A stretch of DNA of 35,760 nucleotides from Ardenticatenaceae bacterium (GTDB lineage: Bacteria > Chloroflexota > Anaerolineae > Ardenticatenales > Ardenticatenaceae): positions 1 through 35,760 of the forward strand of contig JALSKA010000002.1 of assembly GCA_026989095.1 (NCBI GenBank). The letters run 5' to 3'. This document shows, one piece after another, positions 1 through 5,972 of the stretch (position 1 is its first letter; every line of letters starts with the position of its first letter). The position numbers and the translations under genes are program-made. The notes under the pieces are model-generated. The model was not told the origin of the DNA and searched no databases. It saw only the letters and a program-made list of their open reading frames with translations.

Positions 1-639
1 GCCTTCAACGAGGCCACTGTGGACGCGGTGGAGAGCATCGTGCAGCAGCGCGAGGCCCAGTACCAGGAGTTGCTGGAGCAGGCCAACCGCCGCCTGCAAC
101 AGGCATACGCCAAGCAGGAGGAGCTGGCCCGCATTGCCCAGGAGGCCCAGGCGGCGCAGGCCCAGGCCGAGCAGCTAGCCCAGCAACTGGCCGAGCAGCT
201 CGCCGCCCTCCAGGCCGCCCAGGCCCAGGCGACCGCTCAGGCCCAGGCGCAACAGGCCCAAGCTCAGACGGCCGGCCGCCAGGCCGCCCAGCCCCCGGCG
301 CCCTCCTACGCCGTCTCGCCCGAGCAGGCCGCGCAGATCGCCCAGTCCGTGGCTAACGGCGCGACGCTCACCAAGCAGCCCGAGCTCGTCCTCTTCGAGG
401 GCACGCCGGCCTACGAGGTGGGGTTTGACCGGGGCATGATTTACGTGGATGCCAACACCGGTGCTATACTCTACAACGGCACCGTCCCTCCGCCCCCACC
501 CCCCCAGCAGACGCGCTACGACGATGATGACTATGAGGATGACGACGACGAATATGAGCGCGAACGGCGCGACGACGATGACGACGACGATGATGACGAC
601 GACCGGTTCGAGGACGAACGCGAAGATGACGACGATTGA
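1..639 (+). CDS. PepSY-like protein with coiled coil and Asp-rich tail (5' end missing)
   Basis: The reading frame is open from base 1, so the N-terminus lies outside the window; 212 codons are visible and end in TGA. The visible order is a Gln/Ala-rich heptad-like coiled coil over about the first 95 residues, a PepSY-like domain of about 60 residues (ending YVDANTGAILY), a run of prolines, and a C-terminal tail of about 40 residues that is almost all Asp/Glu with some Arg. PepSY domains occur in exported proteins and beside flavin or haem reductases; their exact role is often unknown. The next gene repeats the PepSY-linker-acid layout, so the two look like paralogues. Any signal peptide would be off the window. 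The acidic tail may bind cations, which is inference. I do not recognise a named family for the full protein. Confidence 0.75.
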   Translation, partial: AFNEATVDAVESIVQQREAQYQELLEQANRRLQQAYAKQEELARIAQEAQAAQAQAEQLAQQLAEQLAALQAAQAQATAQAQAQQAQAQTAGRQAAQPPAPSYAVSPEQAAQIAQSVANGATLTKQPELVLFEGTPAYEVGFDRGMIYVDANTGAILYNGTVPPPPPPQQTRYDDDDYEDDDDEYERERRDDDDDDDDDDDRFEDEREDDDD

Positions 640-664
640 GCCGGGCCGGACCCCCGTGAACCAC

Positions 665-707
665 AGGGCCCCTGGCCGGTGCTCTGGGAAGACAGGGGCC
701 CTTCTTT
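665..707 (+). terminator. Probable intrinsic terminator after the first PepSY gene
   Basis: A 10-base inverted repeat (AGGGCCCCTG at 665-674 and CAGGGGCCCT at 693-702) encloses an 18-base loop and is followed by TCTTTCC. It lies 26 bases after the stop codon of the first gene. The T tract is short and interrupted, so termination may be partial. The remaining bases up to 802 hold an isolated TTGACA at 735-740, with no convincing -10 box at a normal distance. Confidence 0.55.
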
Positions 708-802
708 CCCCGGCCCTTCGACGGACACCGCACGTTGACATCGCGGCCCAACGGGTAAACAGGGCGTAAGCGGAGAACTCGGGGTACGCCACAGGGACAC
801 AG

Positions 803-1636
803 ATGCTCAAGAGCACACTTGACACGATCCGGGCGTTGTTGTTGGGACTGGTGGTGGCCGCCGTCTTCTTTGCCGGGCTCACCACCGGCACGCAGTTGGG
901 GCGGGTGCCCAGGGCCCACACTGACCGCACCCCGACGCCTGACCTGGCGGCCACGATTTCCGCCCTGGAGGCCCGTGTCGAGGAGCTCTTGCGGGGCACG
1001 CCGGCTCGCTCCGGCGCGGAGACGGCGCCCACGCCCGCCCGGCTCACCCCATCGGCCACGCCGACGTTGCGCGTGGTGACCCGCGCCACTGTCGAGGGCA
1101 CGTGGGGCAGCGTCGAACGGGACCGCGCCGTCGAAATCGCGCGCGAGTACGTGGGCGGGGGCGAGGTAGTTCAGGTGCAGCAGGAGCGCAAGTACGGCAC
1201 AGTGGTGCTGGAGGTGGAGTTCAGGCACGGAAGCGAAGTCTACGTGGACATGCAGAGCGGCCGAGTGCTCTACGCCGAGGTCAACCCGGCCGACCGGGCG
1301 CCCACCTCCACGCCCGTGCCGCCGCTGACGCCCACACCCCCGCCCACGGCCACGACTGCACCCACGCCCGTGCCGCCGACGCCGACGCCGGAGCCCCCGC
1401 CGCCGCCCGCCGACAACGATCAGGGCGAGGAGGAAGGTGACAGTCAGGGGCAGGAAAGTGCCCCGCCTGCCGGGGACGACCGGGACGAGGGCGCAGAAGC
1501 CTCGCCGCCTCCTCCCCCCGCCCCGCCGCCGGACGACAGGGAAGATGAAGAGGACGACGGGCAGCGGGACGACGGCGAGGATCACGACGACGAACCTGAC
1601 GACGAAGACGAAGATGAAAACGACGATGACGACTGA
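803..1636 (+). CDS. Membrane-anchored PepSY-like protein with Pro/Thr linker and acidic tail
   Basis: This is a 277-residue protein. Residues about 8-30 form a hydrophobic signal anchor, after which the chain is probably outside the membrane. A short heptad-like segment (about 50-68) precedes a PepSY-like domain at about 108-170, which contains the typical VYVDMQSGRVLY ending. Then come a Pro/Thr-rich linker with repeated PTP units and a strongly acidic C-terminus (about 200-277, Asp/Glu/Gln-rich, ending in an Asp run). The ATG at 803 has a weak AGGG upstream; no better start exists that keeps the membrane anchor. The layout matches the preceding gene. The neighbours are an ApbE flavin transferase and a ferric-reductase-like protein, so a surface redox or metal-handling role is plausible but not shown. 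Confidence 0.75.
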   Translation: MLKSTLDTIRALLLGLVVAAVFFAGLTTGTQLGRVPRAHTDRTPTPDLAATISALEARVEELLRGTPARSGAETAPTPARLTPSATPTLRVVTRATVEGTWGSVERDRAVEIAREYVGGGEVVQVQQERKYGTVVLEVEFRHGSEVYVDMQSGRVLYAEVNPADRAPTSTPVPPLTPTPPPTATTAPTPVPPTPTPEPPPPPADNDQGEEEGDSQGQESAPPAGDDRDEGAEASPPPPPAPPPDDREDEEDDGQRDDGEDHDDEPDDEDEDENDDDD

Positions 1637-1678
1637 CGTCCACTCCAGGACGCGCGGAAAGTGATGGAGGAAGCTCCA

Positions 1679-2188
1679 ATGGCAACGGTGAAGAAGAAAA
1701 AACAGAAGCGAACCACAGGCATCTCGGACAGCCTGAAGACGCTGATCACCGTGGCCTCGGTGGCGGGCACATTGGCGGGCTGGGGCATTCTGGCCCGCGC
1801 CGACGGGAACGAGGCCCAGGCCGCGCCCGAGCCCGTCTCGACGCTCCCGCCGCCGACGCCCACACAGGCCGCCACGCCGACGCCCTGGTCCACGCCGACG
1901 CCGGACTTGGCCGCCCTGCAGGCCCAATGGCAGCGGGAGATCGAACAACTGGTCAACACCCTCCCGCCCATTCCCACATTGGTGCCCGCGCCGGACGTGC
2001 CCGAGGTGCAGGTCAAGCCGCCGGCCCAGATCACCGTGCCCACCATTCAGGTGCCGGCACCACCGCCGCCAGCGCCGGCTAACAGCGGGGCAGGGGCTTC
2101 CCCGCCACCGCCGCCTCAGCAGCTCAGGTCGGTGAGCGCGCCGCCCCCGCCGCCACCGCCTCCGCCCAGGACGAGCTCGTCGCGGTGA
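1679..2188 (+). CDS. Single-span membrane protein with long proline-rich extracytoplasmic part
   Basis: The 169-residue product has a Lys-rich N-terminus (MATVKKKKQKR), one hydrophobic segment at about residues 19-40, and then a low-complexity region rich in Pro, Thr, Ala and Gln that ends in a polyproline run and RTSSSR. I chose the ATG at 1679 because GGAGGA at 1667-1672 sits six bases before it; in-frame starts at 1661 and 1664 lie upstream of that site. No PepSY domain, acidic tail or FMN-binding motif is visible. It lies 42 bases after the second PepSY gene and 21 bases before apbE, so it is probably co-transcribed with them. The function is unknown; a structural or wall-spanning linker partner is possible. 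Confidence 0.7.
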   Translation: MATVKKKKQKRTTGISDSLKTLITVASVAGTLAGWGILARADGNEAQAAPEPVSTLPPPTPTQAATPTPWSTPTPDLAALQAQWQREIEQLVNTLPPIPTLVPAPDVPEVQVKPPAQITVPTIQVPAPPPPAPANSGAGASPPPPPQQLRSVSAPPPPPPPPPRTSSSR

Positions 2189-2209
2189 TGGGGAGGAAGG
2201 AGGAACGTC

Positions 2210-3154
2210 ATGCTCCTGCTCCACTTTCGCGCCATGGGATGTCAGATGGAGGCCCGCCTGGACTCGGACAAGCCGGGAGCACACATGCTGTTGGCCTGGA
2301 TCCCCGTCTGGTTCGAGGTCTGGGAGAGCATTCTGAGCCGCTTCCGGCCGGACAGCGAGCTCTCGCGGCTCAACGCCCAGGCGGGCCGGGGGCCGGTGGA
2401 GGTCTCCACGGTGCTCTGGGATGTGCTCCGGGAGGCGCTGGAGGCGGCCGAGGCCAGCGGCGGGCTGGTGGTGCCCACGGTGCTGCCGGCCTTGGCCGCG
2501 GCAGGCTACACCGATTCCTTCGAGCTCGTGGCCGGCCGGCGATGGGTGGAGCAGGGGCCGACGGCTCGCGCGCCGGTCAACGCCGTGGGGGCGTGGCGCC
2601 GCATCGAGCTCGACGGGCGCCGGCGCACAGTCGCCTTGCCACCCGGCGTCCAACTCGACTTGGGCGGGGTTGCCAAGGGGTGGGCGGCCGAGGAGGCGGC
2701 CCGCAAGTTGGCCCGCCACGCGCCGGCCCTGGTGAACGCGGGGGGAGACATCGCCGTCAGCGGGCCCCAACGGGACGGCTCCCCCTGGACTGTGGCCGTC
2801 GCCGACCCCTTTCACCCGGACCGCGACCTGGCCCACATCAGGCTCTACCGTGGGGCCGTGGCCACATCGGGGCGCGACTACCGGCGTTGGCGGTGGGGCA
2901 CGGGGTGGAAGCACCACATCATCGACCCGCGCAGCGGCGCGCCGGCCGAGACGGACTTGATCAGCGTGACGGCCGTTGCCGAGGGGGCCACGCGCGCGGA
3001 GATGGCCGCCAAGGCGGTCTTGATCTTGGGCACAGACGAGGGGCTGCGCTGGCTGGCGCAGCACCCCGACGTGGCCGCCCTCCTCGTGCGGGAGGACGGT
3101 GAGGTGATCGCAAGCGCAACGTGGTCGAAGTACGTCGAGGGGGAAGGAGGGTAA
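2210..3154 (+). CDS. apbE: ApbE-type FAD:protein FMN transferase
   Basis: The 314-residue protein matches the ApbE/Ftp family, which uses FAD and Mg2+ to attach FMN covalently to a Ser/Thr in partner flavoproteins outside the cytoplasm. Family motifs are in order: SRFRPDSELSRLN near residues 43-55, LDLGGVAKGWAAE near 150-162, ALVNAGGDI near 173-181, HHIIDPRSGAP near 235-245, and an Ala-rich helix (GATRAEMAAKAVLILG) near 259-274. No lipoprotein Cys or clear signal peptide is seen, so the protein could be cytoplasmic or rely on an unrecognised export signal. A strong GGAGG precedes the ATG. The gene is 3 bases from the cyclase gene. No FMN-acceptor domain is visible in the window, so its substrate is probably encoded upstream or elsewhere. 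Confidence 0.88.
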   Translation: MLLLHFRAMGCQMEARLDSDKPGAHMLLAWIPVWFEVWESILSRFRPDSELSRLNAQAGRGPVEVSTVLWDVLREALEAAEASGGLVVPTVLPALAAAGYTDSFELVAGRRWVEQGPTARAPVNAVGAWRRIELDGRRRTVALPPGVQLDLGGVAKGWAAEEAARKLARHAPALVNAGGDIAVSGPQRDGSPWTVAVADPFHPDRDLAHIRLYRGAVATSGRDYRRWRWGTGWKHHIIDPRSGAPAETDLISVTAVAEGATRAEMAAKAVLILGTDEGLRWLAQHPDVAALLVREDGEVIASATWSKYVEGEGG

Positions 3155-3157
3155 AAC

Positions 3158-4393
3158 ATGCAGCCCACGACATTCCGCCAGCGCTTTTGGAGCGCCCTGC
3201 TCACCAATTCCCTGCACTACCCCGTGCTCAACTTGTTGCTCGAGTGGTTGGTTATCTCCCACGCGGCCTTCTTCTTCAGGGTGGACCCGTACCTGATCGT
3301 AACGGCCGCGGCGATTCAGGCCGCTGTGCTGGCCATGCCGGCCGTCGAGGAACGAGCCCTTCGGGTGTTGGGGGCCAACTTGGTGGGCCCCGCCGTGTAC
3401 ACGGCCGTGGAGATGTTAATGGAGGGCATGGAGTTCTGGGACAAGCCCAACCACGTGCTCTACTGGGTCTACAGCCTGATCATCGGCCTCTTCGCCGCCT
3501 GGCGGGCGCGGGTGCCCGAGTGCCGCGTGGCCATTTTCGGCGCCTACTTGGCCCGCGCCGTGGTGCTCCTGGCCGTGTACGCCGTCGGCGAGTATTTCAC
3601 CACGCCCACCATGCCGTTGATGCACTGGGTGCAAGACCCCACCCATGCCTTTCTGGGCGCGGCCGTGCCCCTCTTGGGCATCGTGGGCGCCTTGGCCGAC
3701 GTGAACGCCCAGCGTTACATGCTCCTCCTCCAGGACGCCAACCGCCGGCTCCAGACTTACGCGGAGTGGTTCTTCGGCAAACGGCTCTTCCGGGAATTGG
3801 TCGAGAACCCCAGGGCCGGCGAGCCCCGCCGGCAACAGCGGGCCATTTTCTTCAGCGACGTGCGCGGCTTCACGGCCTGGAGCGAGGAGCGCACGCCCGA
3901 GGCCCTCATGGAGGCCCTTCAGGCGTGGTACCTGGCTGCGGAGGAGGTGTGGGAGCGCTGCCGCCCGGTGCGCTACAAGTTCACCGCCGATGAGGTCATG
4001 GCCGTCTTCGCCAGCGTGGAGGAGGCCGCGCGGGCAGCTCTCCTGTTCCGCCGGGTGAGCGAGTCCATTTGGCAGCCCCACGGTCTCTCCGTCGGCATCG
4101 GCATTCACTGGGGGCCGGTCGTGGAGGGGTTGATCGGCGGGCGCGAGGTGAAGTATTACGATGTGATCGGCGACACCGTGAACACGGCCCAGCGCATCGA
4201 AAAGGGCGCCCGGCAAGGTGAAATCCTGATCTCGGAGAAAGCGTACCGACGGCTTCCGCCCGAGTTCGAGGCAGGCCCCCTGATGACCATCGCCGTGAAG
4301 GACAAGCCCCACTTGCAGGTGCGCGCTCTGCGCGGCCAGGTGGAGCGCGGAACAACCCAGGAATACGTGGAGACACAGGAGGCGTTGGCATGA
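3158..4393 (+). CDS. Membrane-anchored class III adenylate/guanylate cyclase
   Basis: The 411-residue protein has about six hydrophobic segments between residues 20 and 182, a short linker helix (ANRRLQTYAEWFFGKR), and a class III cyclase domain at about 226-390. Visible catalytic residues are metal ligands D234 (in FFSDVRGFT) and D278, K274, D335 in YDVIGDTVN, N342 and R346. Lys at 274 and Asp at 335 are the pair expected for ATP, so cAMP production is predicted. The usual Gly before the second metal Asp is Ala (KFTADEV). AAGGAGGG precedes the ATG. The stop overlaps the next start by 4 bases (ATGA), so translation is probably coupled to the haem membrane protein. That context suggests cyclase output tied to envelope redox state, which is inference. 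Confidence 0.88.
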   Translation: MQPTTFRQRFWSALLTNSLHYPVLNLLLEWLVISHAAFFFRVDPYLIVTAAAIQAAVLAMPAVEERALRVLGANLVGPAVYTAVEMLMEGMEFWDKPNHVLYWVYSLIIGLFAAWRARVPECRVAIFGAYLARAVVLLAVYAVGEYFTTPTMPLMHWVQDPTHAFLGAAVPLLGIVGALADVNAQRYMLLLQDANRRLQTYAEWFFGKRLFRELVENPRAGEPRRQQRAIFFSDVRGFTAWSEERTPEALMEALQAWYLAAEEVWERCRPVRYKFTADEVMAVFASVEEAARAALLFRRVSESIWQPHGLSVGIGIHWGPVVEGLIGGREVKYYDVIGDTVNTAQRIEKGARQGEILISEKAYRRLPPEFEAGPLMTIAVKDKPHLQVRALRGQVERGTTQEYVETQEALA

Positions 4394-5196
4394 CGACCGC
4401 ACAGGGATTCCAGGACTTCGACCAATATCCGCCGGCCGTGGCCTTTCAGACGGTCATGTTGATGTTGCTCGCCGCGGCCCTGGGAGCCATTGCAGCCGTC
4501 TTCGTAGTGCCCACGTGGCTGCCGGGACTTTCGGCCTCCCTCTTCGGCGAGAGCCCCAAGGTTTACTGGTACCTGGCCCGTTCCAGCGGGGTGACGGCCT
4601 ACGTGCTCCTCTGGCTCTCAATGGCCTTCGGCGTGATGATGACCAACAAGATGGCCCGGGTGTGGCCCGGCGGCCCCACGGCCTTCGACTTGCACCAGTA
4701 CACCAGCTTGCTCGGGCTGACCTTTGCCCTGTTCCATGCTATCATTCTGCTGGGCGACAAGTACATTGAAGCCGGCCTGGCCAACGTGCTCGTGCCCTTC
4801 GGCTACACGGGATACCGCCCCCTGTGGGTGGGCGTCGGCCAGGTGGCCTTTTACGTGATGGCTGTGGTCGCCCTCAGCTTCTACGTGCGGCAGCTCATCG
4901 GCCGTCGCCTCTGGCGGCTGATTCACTACTTGAGCTTCGTGACCTTTGCCGGCGCCCTGGCCCACGGCATCATGGCCGGCACGGACACGGCCACGCCCTT
5001 CATGCAGGGGCTCTACTGGGCCACCGGAGGGCTCCTGCTCTTCCTGGCGCTCTACCGAGTCATCGTGAGCGCGTGGGGCCGACGCCAGAAGGCGGCCCGC
5101 CGGCGGGCACACGCGCAGGCGGAGGGTGTCCGTCCGCCTTCCCGAAACCACCGGGGACATGCGCAGGAGCAGGTGCAGGCCGGGGCACAGGGGTGA
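4390..5196 (+). CDS. Ferric-reductase-like transmembrane haem protein
   Basis: The 268-residue protein has six predicted membrane helices (about 19-41, 60-85, 103-123, 145-166, 178-197, 207-228) and a basic, Gln-rich cytoplasmic tail. Four histidines lie in the pattern of the ferric reductase/NADPH oxidase/MsrQ haem core: H102 and H116 on one helix, H179 and H192 on another. These should hold two b-type haems and pass electrons across the membrane. No FAD or NAD(P)H domain is fused, so electrons must come from a separate partner. Its start overlaps the cyclase stop by 4 bases. With apbE and the PepSY proteins nearby, transfer between the quinone pool or a flavoprotein and an outside acceptor is likely, but neither the direction nor the acceptor can be read from the sequence. 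Confidence 0.82.
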   Translation: MTTAQGFQDFDQYPPAVAFQTVMLMLLAAALGAIAAVFVVPTWLPGLSASLFGESPKVYWYLARSSGVTAYVLLWLSMAFGVMMTNKMARVWPGGPTAFDLHQYTSLLGLTFALFHAIILLGDKYIEAGLANVLVPFGYTGYRPLWVGVGQVAFYVMAVVALSFYVRQLIGRRLWRLIHYLSFVTFAGALAHGIMAGTDTATPFMQGLYWATGGLLLFLALYRVIVSAWGRRQKAARRRAHAQAEGVRPPSRNHRGHAQEQVQAGAQG

Positions 5197-5213
5197 GCCG
5201 AGGACGGATAACC

Positions 5214-5972
5214 ATGACCCGCTCCGATCACCAGGCGACCATCCTGCTCATTGAGGACAACGCCGAAATTGCCGAGCCCCTTGCCTTCGGGCTCCAGCAG
5301 GAGGGCTACCGAGTTCTCCACGCCCGGACGGGGGAGGAGGGGGTACAGTTGGCCCGCGAGCACCGCCCGGACCTCGTGTTGCTCGACATCATGCTCCCGG
5401 GCGTGGACGGCTTCCACGTCTGTCGGACCCTGCGCGCGGAGTCGAGCGTGCCCATCCTGATGCTCACCGCCCGCTCCCAGGAGCTCGACCGGGTGATGGG
5501 CCTGGAGCTGGGCGCCGACGATTACATCACCAAGCCCTTCAGCTTCAGGGAGCTGGTGGCGCGCGTGCGGGCCATGTTGCGCCGGCGCGACTTGGACCGC
5601 GCGGAGTGGCAGTCGGCCGGCGGGGAGAAGGGCGAGGCATCACCCCACGTGCTCCGCCTGCACGACCTGCGCCTCGACCTGCAGGCCCGCTTGGCCTGGC
5701 AGGGGGAGCGGCAGTTGGCCCTCTCGAGCCGGGAGTTCGACCTGTTGGCCCACCTGATGCGCCACGCTGGCGAGGCGCTGCACCGCCAGGCCATTTTGGA
5801 CGCCGTGTGGGGCGAGGAGTGGGTGGGCGATCCCCGCACGCTCGACGTTCACATCCACTGGCTGCGCGAGAAATTGGGCGATGATCCGGCACATCCGCGC
5901 TATATTCAAACCGTTCGGGGCTACGGCTACCGTTTTCTGGCACCGTCTTCTCCGGCGGGCGAGAAGGCTTGA
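5214..5972 (+). CDS. OmpR/PhoB-family response regulator
   Basis: The 252-residue protein has a receiver domain (about 8-122) with acidic pair E14/D15, phospho-acceptor D58 in LVLLDIMLPG, a conserved Thr in MLTAR and Lys in YITKPF. An OmpR-type winged-helix DNA-binding domain follows (about 140-245, ending YIQTVRGYGYRF). I used the ATG at 5214 (MTRSDHQ) because the receiver domain begins directly after it; the frame stays open far upstream inside the previous gene. It lies 17 bases after the haem-protein gene and overlaps the kinase gene, so it is probably the output half of a pair controlling this cluster. Its target sites cannot be deduced here. Confidence 0.92.
   Translation: MTRSDHQATILLIEDNAEIAEPLAFGLQQEGYRVLHARTGEEGVQLAREHRPDLVLLDIMLPGVDGFHVCRTLRAESSVPILMLTARSQELDRVMGLELGADDYITKPFSFRELVARVRAMLRRRDLDRAEWQSAGGEKGEASPHVLRLHDLRLDLQARLAWQGERQLALSSREFDLLAHLMRHAGEALHRQAILDAVWGEEWVGDPRTLDVHIHWLREKLGDDPAHPRYIQTVRGYGYRFLAPSSPAGEKA

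Noticed and set aside
735-761. TTGACA with TAAACA as a promoter before the second PepSY gene
   Set aside because: The spacer is only 15 bases and the -10 box is poor, so I do not list it as a promoter.
1321-1400. CCC-ACG-CCG repeats as a possible CRISPR or tandem repeat array
   Set aside because: The repeats are coding for a Pro/Thr linker in frame and have no spacer structure.
464-3262. A 932-codon minus-strand frame opposite the PepSY and apbE genes
   Set aside because: It is Arg/Gly/Pro-rich without domains and mirrors the GAY and CCG repeats of the real plus-strand genes.
4824-5213. N-terminal extension of the response regulator frame
   Set aside because: It lies antiphase inside the ferric-reductase-like gene; the receiver domain begins right after the ATG at 5214.
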